From the NCBI GenBank assembly GCA_011391345.1, contig JAABQR010000139.1, forward strand, positions 1 to 7,609: a stretch of DNA of 7,609 bases, written 5' to 3'. The first letter of the stretch is position 1, and every line of letters starts with the position of its first letter. The notes under the pieces were generated by a model. The model was given only the letters and a program-made list of their open reading frames with translations. It did no database searches and was not told the origin of the DNA. Source of the DNA: Methanobacteriota archaeon (GTDB taxonomy: Archaea > Thermoplasmatota > Thermoplasmata > UBA10834). Shown here in pieces: positions 1 through 6,005 of the stretch. The position numbers and the translations under genes were made by a program.

Positions 1-9
1 GCTTGACTG

Positions 10-16
10 AGGAGGT
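10..16 (+). promoter_or_regulatory. Shine-Dalgarno of icd
   Basis: AGGAGGT is complementary to the 3' end of archaeal 16S rRNA and sits 6 nt before the ATG at 23. This spacing decides the start: the upstream GTG at 17 would lie directly against the site. The icd promoter itself is outside the window. Confidence 0.8.
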
Positions 17-22
17 GTGGCC

Positions 23-1192
23 ATGCCTCTAGGGGCAAGGATGATTGAGGTACCGTTCATCCCTGGAGATGGTATCGGGCCGGAGATCATGGACTCGGCC
101 AGACGCGTCGTGGATGCTGCCCTGCTCAAGACCTGTGACAACGGCCCATCTATACTGTGGCGGGAACTGGCCGCGGGTGAATCCTCCTTCAAGTCGGGGG
201 GCGAGTGGTTGCCGAAGGAGACGGTCACGTCGATAGCGCGCGCGGGAGTGGCTCTCAAAGGTCCTCTCACGACCCCAGTTGGAGGAGGCGTCAGGAGTCT
301 GAACGTCGCCCTGAGGCAGATGCTCGACCTGTACGCATCAGTGAGGCCATTGAGACATTTCGAGGGCGTTCCATCGCCAGTCAAGTGCCCATCCAAGGTC
401 GACATGGTCATATTCAGGGAGAACACCGAGGACGTCTACAAAGGCCTCGAATGGAGGCATGGGTCCGAGGAGGCCAGGCTCGTCAGGGACTTCCTGAGAG
501 ACACCTTCGGGGTCGAGCTCACCGACGATACGGGCATTGGTTTGAAGCCCATGTCCGAGCGCGCCTCGAAGAGGCTCGTGAGAGCCGCGATCAGATACGC
601 AGTCGCTCGTGAACGGAATGTAGTGACTCTTGTCCACAAAGGCAACATAATGAAGTTCACCGAGGGCGCGTTCAGGGACTGGGGGTACGAGGTCGCGTTG
701 AAGGAGTTCCCAGACACGACCTGCTTGGGACCCGGATCAGACGGGCTCGTCCCTCGCGACAAGGTCCTGATCAACGATAGAATCGCGGATAACATGTTCC
801 AGCAGATACTCACGAGACCGTCCGAGTATTCCGTGCTCGCCGCGCCCAACCTGAACGGAGACTACCTGGCGGACGCGTGCGCCGCCCAGGTCGGCGGACT
901 CGGGTTCGCGCCTGGGATGAACATGGGCGACGGGGTTGCAGTGTTCGAACCGGTCCATGGCACAGCCCCCAAGTACGCAGGGAAGGACGTCGCGAACCCC
1001 TGCGCCATCATACTTTCGAGCGCAATGATGCTCCAGCACCTGGGCTTGGGGCAGGCCGCGGGGAAGATCGTCGCCGCGGTCGAGAGGACGCTCGGGGAGG
1101 GAATCCTCACTCGGGATGTCGCGCCGTCTGTCGATGCATCACGGTCCGTAGGCACACGCAGGCTCGCAGAAGAGGTCGTCCTAAGACTCTGA
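23..1192 (+). CDS. icd: Isocitrate dehydrogenase, probably NADP-dependent
   Basis: This enzyme oxidatively decarboxylates isocitrate to 2-oxoglutarate in the cytoplasm, feeding the TCA cycle or glutamate synthesis and yielding NAD(P)H. The full 389-residue protein matches prokaryotic homodimeric IDH throughout. Isocitrate is bound by SLNVALR (S92 to R98), R108, R132 in FREN, Y139 and K206 in VHKGN. Metal is bound by D280 and D284 in NGDYLADA. S92 and N94 separate it from isopropylmalate dehydrogenase. K317-Y318 in HGTAPKYAG are the classic NADP 2'-phosphate ligands, but by eye the later E. coli ligands Y391 and R395 are replaced by R364 and P368, so cofactor preference is less certain. The ATG at 23 is chosen because AGGAGGT lies 6 nt upstream; an in-frame GTG at 17 overlaps that site. 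It converges on the antiporter, with 6 nt between stops. Confidence 0.95.
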   Translation: MPLGARMIEVPFIPGDGIGPEIMDSARRVVDAALLKTCDNGPSILWRELAAGESSFKSGGEWLPKETVTSIARAGVALKGPLTTPVGGGVRSLNVALRQMLDLYASVRPLRHFEGVPSPVKCPSKVDMVIFRENTEDVYKGLEWRHGSEEARLVRDFLRDTFGVELTDDTGIGLKPMSERASKRLVRAAIRYAVARERNVVTLVHKGNIMKFTEGAFRDWGYEVALKEFPDTTCLGPGSDGLVPRDKVLINDRIADNMFQQILTRPSEYSVLAAPNLNGDYLADACAAQVGGLGFAPGMNMGDGVAVFEPVHGTAPKYAGKDVANPCAIILSSAMMLQHLGLGQAAGKIVAAVERTLGEGILTRDVAPSVDASRSVGTRRLAEEVVLRL

Positions 1193-1198
1193 GGTGAG

Positions 1199-2494
1199 TC
1201 AGTGCCCGGTTAGGCGCTTCCTCAGGTCGCGCCTCTGTCTCCTGTCGATCCCCTTCTCCGTTGCGAAAGTGAGGATGGTCGTTAGAAGGGTGGTGCCAAG
1301 TATGACGATCAGGGTTGTGTTCAGGAACAGTAGTCCGAGTTCGTCAGACCAGGTACTCACATTCTCCGCGAGCATCACTGCAGGCAGTGTCGCGAGCACG
1401 GCCGCGGCAAGTCCCCTCGGCATGCTGGCAAAGACCGTCTCGGCGTCCTCAATGCTGAGGTCCCCAATGCGCCACGCGGTCATGGATATGATCCACCTGA
1501 CGAGGACAACCATGCTTATCACAAGCAGGCCCGTGATTAGATGAATGTCTGTGAACGTACCGATTCTGAAGAACAGGCCGAGATACACGAAGAAGAAAGT
1601 CCGGACGAAGAATGTGATCTCCGAGTGGAACTGCTGTATCTGTGGGTTGCACGTCGTTGACAGGGCCAGGGAGGATAGTCTCCTCTTTACGAATTGCTTG
1701 TTGCCGATTGTGAGCCCGAAGGTCAGGGCGGCGACCGCACCAGAGCTGCTGATGGGAGGCAACTCCACGGCACCTGCCACCATGAAGAGCGCGGCGATGG
1801 TAATCATGTAGCTCAGTGGCTGGTTCTGCATCTTCTGCAGCACGAAGAGCCAACCGATACCAACGAGGGCACCAACGATACCACCTACCAGGAACTTGCT
1901 AGCAAGGTCCTTGGACACTGCCAGCAACTCGAGTTCCCCCGTGAGGATCACGGTGAGCATCGTGAGGGCCACCACAATGACGAGCACGTCAGTCACGATG
2001 CTCTCGCTTATCAGCATGGCTTTTGTCTGAGGGCGTATGCGCATCTTCGACACAATTGGGATTACGATTGCCCCACTGGTCCCGCCCACTATGGCGCCCA
2101 GAGTCAAGCCAAGGAGGAGGTCCAGGCCCATTATGAGGTGCAGCACGACCCCGACGCAGACGAAAGACCCCAGGAACGCCGCGAGCGACATGAACGCAGC
2201 GAGCCGCATGGATTCGAAGACCGTCCGGATATCCAGACTCAGGCCAGCGTCGAATAGGATTATGACGAGGGCCGCGGAGAGGAAGACCCCCTTGAAGTTG
2301 TCAATCGCAGCCAACGCATCGTAGGTGACCAGATTGAAGCGTTCACCCAGGATGTCTGGTCCTATGACTATGCCCAGAGTCACGAGTATCAGCACATCCG
2401 GGATTCTGAATCTGGTGAATATCATGTTCCCGAAGAACCCAAGGAATATGATTGACCCGATTGCCAAGAATGCAGTGATGGTTTCCGTGTCCAT
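1199..2494 (-). CDS. Cation:proton antiporter, CPA1/NhaP-like
   Basis: This is an integral membrane exchanger, probably swapping Na+ or K+ for H+ to control pH and salt. The 431-residue protein is almost entirely hydrophobic helices (about 12), from TM1 at roughly residues 8-26 to about 412. A short basic cytoplasmic tail follows, with no TrkA-type domain. Family marks are GGTSGAIVIP (137-146) in the helix-4 region, ESIVTD (164-169) where NhaP proteins carry ESxxND, and MPRGLAAAV (358-366) with the conserved late Arg. D169 is the likely ion-binding aspartate. Thr168 in place of Asn is a variant, so the ion and stoichiometry cannot be inferred. The ATG at 2494 begins just before TM1 and has AGGTG 9 nt upstream. 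An in-frame GTG at 2566 would add 24 polar residues and lies near a predicted transcription start, so it remains possible. Confidence 0.9.
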   Translation of the reverse strand: MDTETITAFLAIGSIIFLGFFGNMIFTRFRIPDVLILVTLGIVIGPDILGERFNLVTYDALAAIDNFKGVFLSAALVIILFDAGLSLDIRTVFESMRLAAFMSLAAFLGSFVCVGVVLHLIMGLDLLLGLTLGAIVGGTSGAIVIPIVSKMRIRPQTKAMLISESIVTDVLVIVVALTMLTVILTGELELLAVSKDLASKFLVGGIVGALVGIGWLFVLQKMQNQPLSYMITIAALFMVAGAVELPPISSSGAVAALTFGLTIGNKQFVKRRLSSLALSTTCNPQIQQFHSEITFFVRTFFFVYLGLFFRIGTFTDIHLITGLLVISMVVLVRWIISMTAWRIGDLSIEDAETVFASMPRGLAAAVLATLPAVMLAENVSTWSDELGLLFLNTTLIVILGTTLLTTILTFATEKGIDRRQRRDLRKRLTGH

Positions 2495-2592
2495 GTCCGA
2501 ACGCACCTGGGTATGGTGACGTGACGGCGCCGCGGCTTCTCTATGCCTTGCGTCCCCTTGTTCCACAGGAAGGTTGGGCTCACTATTTCATC

Positions 2593-2598
2593 TTTTAT
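2593..2598 (-). promoter_or_regulatory. TATA-like box of the antiporter gene
   Basis: ATAAAA on the minus strand, within CGATAAAAGA, is the clearest TATA-like match upstream of the antiporter. Archaeal spacing predicts a transcript start near 2570. That gives a leader of about 75 nt for the ATG at 2494, or an almost leaderless mRNA for the GTG at 2566. Confidence 0.45.
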
Positions 2599-2656
2599 CG
2601 AATCTACGTTGATGGATGATTGTGTTGCGTATGGTCGCGCATCCCACGGGCAATCG

Positions 2657-2664
2657 TAAAATAA
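2657..2664 (+). promoter_or_regulatory. TATA box of trxB
   Basis: TAAAATAA is centred about 27 nt before the trxB ATG at 2688, so transcription should begin at or within a few bases of the start codon and give a leaderless mRNA. An AGGTGA at 2670-2675 is 12 nt from the ATG, too far for a good Shine-Dalgarno, which favours the leaderless reading. Confidence 0.6.
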
Positions 2665-2687
2665 CCATCAGGTGATTCAGTTGTCCG

Positions 2688-3653
2688 ATGACGATTGATG
2701 GAATCTCCTCGACCCAAGGGGAGGACGGGGCTCTTGAGTTCGACGTGCTCATCATAGGCGCGGGACCGGCTGGCCTCGCGGCTGGCATCTACGCCCGCCG
2801 GGCGGGACTGAGCTGCCTCATCCTGGAGAAGGGTGTACCTGGAGGTCAGGTCCTGACAAGCCCCATGATCGAGAATTATCCAGGATTCCCAGAGGTTCCG
2901 GGCATGAAGCTGATGGACCACATGGCCGAGCACGCACGTAGGTATGTGGACATCAGAGAGGGCGAGGAGATCATCCGAATCAAGGGTGGAGAGAGATTCG
3001 AAGTGTCATCGGGCGCGGGGAGGTATTTCTCTCGAGCGCTCATACTCACGACGGGTTCCACCCACAAGAAGCTGGGCGTCAAGGGCGAGGAAGGCATGAC
3101 GGGACGTGGTGTGAGCTACTGCGCGACCTGCGACGGTTTCTTCTACAAGACGCGCGAGGCGATTGTGGTCGGAGGAGGCAACACGGCACTCACGGACGCA
3201 CTGTATCTGCACTCCATTGAGTGCAAGGTCTCAATCGTTCACAGGCGTGACTCACTCAGGGCGGACAAGCATCTCCAAGAGAGCGTCGCCGAGAGGAAGA
3301 TACCTGTCCTGTTCGACACGGTCGTGGAGGAGATCGTCGGCGCGGACGAGGTGACGGCGGTCAAGTTGAGGAACACGAAGACCGGCGCAGTCGAGACGAA
3401 ACCAGTCAACGGCGTGTTCGTGGCCGTCGGCGAAGTTCCTAGCAACCAGCTCGCGTTCGAACTCGGCTTGGAGATGGATCAAGGCGGCTTCGTCGTCGTG
3501 GACAAGACCTTCAGGACTAACGTGCCGTATGTGTATGCCGCGGGAGACGTATCGGGCGGCATCAGGCAGATCGTGGCGGCGGTCCACGGGGGCGCCGCTG
3601 CGGCGCTGTCCTGTTTCGAGGACCTCACGAACCCCTACTACAAGCGGGCATGA
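2688..3653 (+). CDS. trxB: Thioredoxin-disulfide reductase
   Basis: This cytoplasmic FAD enzyme passes electrons from a pyridine nucleotide to thioredoxin or a glutaredoxin-like protein. Its 321 residues fit the low-molecular-weight class. In order: FAD-binding GAGPAG (24-29), redox-active CATC (145-148) followed by DGFF, the second Rossmann motif GGGNTA (162-167), HRRDSLRA (185-192), and the late FAD motif with G286-D287 in AAGDVSGG. HRRxxxR binds the NADPH 2'-phosphate in bacterial TrxB, so NADPH is the likely donor; the Thermoplasma acidophilum enzyme is reported not to use NADPH, so this difference matters. About 18 residues precede the FAD strand, slightly more than in E. coli. No thioredoxin gene is in the window, so the partner is unknown. 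The gene is divergent from the antiporter and stops 3 nt from the stop of the convergent peptidase gene. Confidence 0.95.
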   Translation: MTIDGISSTQGEDGALEFDVLIIGAGPAGLAAGIYARRAGLSCLILEKGVPGGQVLTSPMIENYPGFPEVPGMKLMDHMAEHARRYVDIREGEEIIRIKGGERFEVSSGAGRYFSRALILTTGSTHKKLGVKGEEGMTGRGVSYCATCDGFFYKTREAIVVGGGNTALTDALYLHSIECKVSIVHRRDSLRADKHLQESVAERKIPVLFDTVVEEIVGADEVTAVKLRNTKTGAVETKPVNGVFVAVGEVPSNQLAFELGLEMDQGGFVVVDKTFRTNVPYVYAAGDVSGGIRQIVAAVHGGAAAALSCFEDLTNPYYKRA

Positions 3654-3656
3654 AAG

Positions 3657-5474
3657 TCATCCCGGGATATTCTCGTCCAGGAACCTAGTCGTCCTCGTGT
3701 ACAGGTCGATCAGGTTCCTCCTCTTTCGTGGCCAGTGCCCCTCATCTGGGTATTCGTGATACTCGTACTTCTTGCCCATGCTCTTGAGCTTCTCGACGAC
3801 TGCCCTCGACTCCGTCGGAGGACACCGCACATCCCTTGAAGAAGCCGTCATCATCAGGGGAGCATCGAGCCTGTCGAGGAAGTACGCTGGAGACCGCTCT
3901 CTGAAGAAATCCTTGTCCTTCTCGGGGTCGCCCATCTTCTTCAGGTCGTAGGCCTTGAGGAAACCCCTCTCAGTGGCCATCTCGGTCTCCCAATCGAAGA
4001 ACCCTACGATGGACACGCCCGCGGCCCACATATCTGGCGCCTTTGTGAGAGCCATCATGCACAGGTACCCTCCGTAGCTGACCCCCCAAATCCCGAGTCT
4101 GTCCTCATCGACCATCCCCTTCTCGACGAGATAGTTGCCGGCGAAGACGGTGTCCATCAGGTCGCCTCCGCCCAAGTCCCTGTCGTGGAGGTGTAGGAAC
4201 TCCCTGCCGTACCCGGTGGAGCCCCTGTAGTTCGGCTCGATCACGTGGAACCCCTTCATCACGAGCATCTGGACAATCTGGTCCCAACTGTTGGTGCTCT
4301 GCATCTCTGGGCCGCCGTGGGGAACGACGATGCCCGCCCTGCGACTCTTGTGCCGGGGCTCGAACAGGAGAGCCGGTATCCTCCTTCCGTCAATGGACTT
4401 GTACCTGACGACCCGCGGTTCGACGAGCCATCCTCGGGGCAAAGCCTTCCTCTGGAACTCAGTGACCTTCATGGCCCTTGAGCCACGCGACACCAAGACC
4501 TCCTCTGGCCTGACCGCAGAGCCATTGATCATCACCATGCCCCTGCCGTCTGGGAGCCATTGCGCAGACCTGGTCACGCCGTCCCGCGGGGACGCCACGG
4601 TCGTCGTTCGACCTTCCTTCACCTTGAGGAGCACGTCGGATTCCTCTACCTCGAGATACGCCAGGCGCGCCCCGTCGGGCGACCACTGCGGGCTCAGCTT
4701 CTCGTTCTTGGACCTCACGAGCCATCGGGTCTTCTTGCTGGATAGGTCGAGTTCGCCGATGTCGAACTGGTCGTTCTCGTTCGAAGTGAACAGCAGGCGT
4801 CTGCTATCTGGAGACCATGGTGACGGCATCGACCCGACGCTGCCATAGGCACCATATTCGACATTCTTCTTGGAGAGCACACGCCTGACTTTCCTCGTCC
4901 TCACATCCACGACCGAGATGTAGTCGTCGTCCCCTATGCCCGTTCCGAAGGCGATCATAGAGCCGTCATGGGACCAAGCGAGCGTGCGCACGGGCAGCTC
5001 CTCGTTTGACAGTTTGGATGCCGGGCCGCCGTTCGGACCAGAGACGAACAGGTTCTCGATGTCCCCGTCCCTGTTCGATATGAACGCGACCATGGAGCCG
5101 TCAGGGGAGAAGTGGGGGTCCTGGTTGTCCGCCTGACCCTTTGTTATCCTTCCGCGCCTCCTGCCATCGGTCGAGGCCGTGAATATGTCATGATTCTCAT
5201 TCCCCTCAAAGTCAGCATGATACGCGATGATTGGACTGGAGGGAGAGTATGTCGGCGACATGAGCGACTGCTCGCTCCTGAGAAACCTCCTGGTCTTCCC
5301 AGTCTTCAGATCGAGGGTGGCGAGTTCCCAGTTGTCGCCCGTGTTGATTGAGCAAACGGCCTTTTCACCGTCTGGATGAAGGTCGTACTCCTGCACCTCG
5401 GTCGCCTCGAACAATCTGGCAGTGCTCGTGCTCCTGTGAGTGGTCTTCCTCGGTCCTTTCACACGTGTCCCCAT
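3657..5474 (-). CDS. S9-family serine peptidase (acylaminoacyl peptidase / oligopeptidase type)
   Basis: This is a prolyl-oligopeptidase-family enzyme that cleaves short peptides, probably in the cytoplasm because no signal peptide is visible. The 605-residue protein has an N-terminal beta-propeller (about 25-345), shown by repeated blade motifs: HPDG at 33, SPDG at 123, WSHDG at 167, WSPDS at 220, WSPDG at 264 and WLPDG at 306. A C-terminal alpha/beta hydrolase domain (about 355-605) follows. HGGP (386-389) and NYRGSTGYG (415-423) precede the nucleophile S466 in GVSYGG. D548 in SSRDVRCPP and H580 in DEGHWP complete the triad. The frame stays open upstream to 5771, but that part has no propeller character and lies opposite the desulforedoxin gene, so the ATG at 5474 is used. 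No good Shine-Dalgarno is seen. A weak CTTAAG at 5538-5543 could be its TATA box. Whether it acts as acylaminoacyl- or dipeptidyl-peptidase cannot be read from sequence. Confidence 0.93.
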   Translation of the reverse strand: MGTRVKGPRKTTHRSTSTARLFEATEVQEYDLHPDGEKAVCSINTGDNWELATLDLKTGKTRRFLRSEQSLMSPTYSPSSPIIAYHADFEGNENHDIFTASTDGRRRGRITKGQADNQDPHFSPDGSMVAFISNRDGDIENLFVSGPNGGPASKLSNEELPVRTLAWSHDGSMIAFGTGIGDDDYISVVDVRTRKVRRVLSKKNVEYGAYGSVGSMPSPWSPDSRRLLFTSNENDQFDIGELDLSSKKTRWLVRSKNEKLSPQWSPDGARLAYLEVEESDVLLKVKEGRTTTVASPRDGVTRSAQWLPDGRGMVMINGSAVRPEEVLVSRGSRAMKVTEFQRKALPRGWLVEPRVVRYKSIDGRRIPALLFEPRHKSRRAGIVVPHGGPEMQSTNSWDQIVQMLVMKGFHVIEPNYRGSTGYGREFLHLHDRDLGGGDLMDTVFAGNYLVEKGMVDEDRLGIWGVSYGGYLCMMALTKAPDMWAAGVSIVGFFDWETEMATERGFLKAYDLKKMGDPEKDKDFFRERSPAYFLDRLDAPLMMTASSRDVRCPPTESRAVVEKLKSMGKKYEYHEYPDEGHWPRKRRNLIDLYTRTTRFLDENIPG

Positions 5475-5622
5475 TCGGGCTAGAACGCCTGGCCCGGCAA
5501 TACACTTTCGCCTCGCGGCAGGTTCCGGGAGCCAAGCCTTAAGGCGAGGTGGCCAAGAGGGATGTTGACGATTGCCGCTGAATGACCCTTCCGAGTCAAC
5601 ACAGAACTGGATAGGCACAACC

Positions 5623-5628
5623 TTTATT
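5623..5628 (+). promoter_or_regulatory. TATA-like box of the desulforedoxin-like gene
   Basis: TTTATT within CACAACCTTTATTCC resembles an archaeal BRE plus TATA. It predicts a transcript start near 5650 and a leader of about 20 nt carrying the Shine-Dalgarno. Confidence 0.5.
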
Positions 5629-5656
5629 CCTCGTGGTTTCGATGCTCGGGGTCGAT

Positions 5657-5665
5657 AGGAGGTGA
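5657..5665 (+). promoter_or_regulatory. Strong Shine-Dalgarno of the desulforedoxin-like gene
   Basis: AGGAGGTGA is a near-full-length match to the anti-Shine-Dalgarno and lies 5 nt before the ATG at 5671. An ATG at 5667 in another frame meets a stop after eight codons, so the site belongs to the 39-codon gene. Confidence 0.85.
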
Positions 5666-5670
5666 GATGA

Positions 5671-5790
5671 ATGGTGAAGGGAAAGATGGGTAAGACATAC
5701 CACTGCGATATCTGCGGCCAGGAGTGCAAGGTCACCAAGGAGGGCGTGGGCATACTCGTGTGCTGCAACAAGCCGATGAGGGAACTCTAG
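5671..5790 (+). CDS. Stand-alone desulforedoxin-like FeS4 protein (39 aa)
   Basis: This tiny protein matches desulforedoxin, the same fold as the N-terminal iron domain of desulfoferrodoxin. Desulforedoxin binds one iron through four cysteines in a rubredoxin-like centre and forms a homodimer. The ligands here are C12, C15, C31 and C32. The spacing C-x2-C-x15-C-C is the same as in Desulfovibrio gigas desulforedoxin (C9, C12, C28, C29). The flanking CDICGQ, EGVGILVCC and PM residues also fit. Two departures are an extra cysteine, C19, and Asn33 where CCG is usual. No superoxide reductase domain follows: TAG comes directly after the domain. The very strong Shine-Dalgarno suggests good expression. 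A role in electron transfer or oxygen defence is inference from the family. At 39 codons it is easily missed by gene callers. Confidence 0.9.
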   Translation: MVKGKMGKTYHCDICGQECKVTKEGVGILVCCNKPMREL

Positions 5791-5791
5791 A

Positions 5792-5831
5792 CTCACCCGC
5801 AGGCAGCTCGCGCTGACGCGGTCAGAGTGAG
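5792..5831. repeat. Nested inverted repeat between the desulforedoxin and tRNA genes
   Basis: CTGAC-GCG-GTCAG (5813-5825) is a perfect 5-bp hairpin. CTCAC (5792-5796) and GTGAG (5827-5831) can pair outside it. It lies in the 45-nt gap between convergent units and could end transcription or stabilise a 3' end, but it has no T-tract, so the role is open. Confidence 0.35.
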
Positions 5832-5835
5832 GGAG

Positions 5836-5930
5836 TGGGCCCGATCGGATTTGAACCGATGACCAACTGGTCACTCAGGGAACAAGTTCCCTTATGAGCC
5901 AATCGCTCCGCCGGACTAAGCTACGGGCCC
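5836..5930 (-). tRNA. tRNA with CAU anticodon (elongator Met or Ile2), intron-containing
   Basis: The mature tRNA is 74 nt after removal of a 21-nt intron. The acceptor GGGCCCG pairs with CGGGCCC, with discriminator A73 and no encoded CCA. The D stem GCTT/GAGC has loop AGTCCGGCG. The anticodon stem ATTGG/CCAGT closes the loop CTCATAA, with anticodon CAT at 5896-5894. The T arm is ATCGG-TTCAAAT-CCGAT. The anticodon stem lacks the three stacked G-C pairs of initiators, so this is elongator Met or the AUA-reading Ile2 whose C34 becomes agmatidine. The GGGCCCG acceptor resembles archaeal isoleucine tRNAs, so Ile2 is a real alternative. It is transcribed on the minus strand, toward the desulforedoxin gene. 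Confidence 0.95.
5872..5892 (-). other. Canonical 37/38 archaeal tRNA intron with bulge-helix-bulge
   Basis: The 21-nt intron lies between positions 37 and 38. Loop bases CTCA (32-35) pair with TGAG at the intron's 3' part, forming the 4-bp central helix. The two 3-nt bulges, TAA and TGA, each hold a cut after their second base. The intron's own GGGAA-CTTG-TTCCC makes the outer helix, and the anticodon stem makes the other. This is the ideal substrate for archaeal splicing endonuclease. Confidence 0.9.
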
Positions 5931-5957
5931 GCGCGATTCATCCTAAATGTCCGGCGT

Positions 5958-5966
5958 CTTATTATG
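5958..5966 (-). promoter_or_regulatory. TATA box of the tRNA gene
   Basis: CATAATAAG on the minus strand, preceded by a purine-rich GGAAAT that could serve as BRE, is centred about 32 nt before the tRNA 5' end. It predicts a start about 5-8 nt upstream of the mature end, which RNase P would trim. Confidence 0.6.
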
Positions 5967-6005
5967 ATTTCCGTCCCAGGATGCAGAGGGCTGGCGGTCC
6001 GCCAG

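Larger units (their letters stand above)
5475..5670. other. Divergent intergenic region between peptidase and desulforedoxin genes
   Basis: The right-hand part holds the TATA-like box and Shine-Dalgarno of the small gene at 5671. The left part (5475-5610) holds a 10-bp perfect palindrome GCCTTAAGGC at 5536-5545, which may be a weak peptidase promoter on the minus strand, and inverted CCTCGC/GCGAGG arms (near 5511 and 5544). I see no convincing gene or RNA in it. Confidence 0.5.

Noticed and set aside
1694..2257. 187-codon open frame opposite the antiporter gene
   Set aside because: Its translation is rich in His, Glu and Asp without domain features and mirrors a clear membrane protein on the other strand; it is a high-GC shadow.
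5536..5545. Perfect 10-bp palindrome GCCTTAAGGC as an operator
   Set aside because: A single short palindrome in an otherwise unremarkable stretch; it may only be a weak TATA-like element, so it is mentioned but not called as a site.
5561..5590. Possible C/D box sRNA (ATGTTGA followed by CTGA)
   Set aside because: The C box has a mismatch, the guide would be only 9 nt, and no convincing C'/D pair follows.
5475..5771. N-terminal extension of the S9 peptidase frame, open for 99 more codons
   Set aside because: It lies opposite the well-supported desulforedoxin gene and its promoter, has no domain character, and the propeller begins only after the ATG at 5474.
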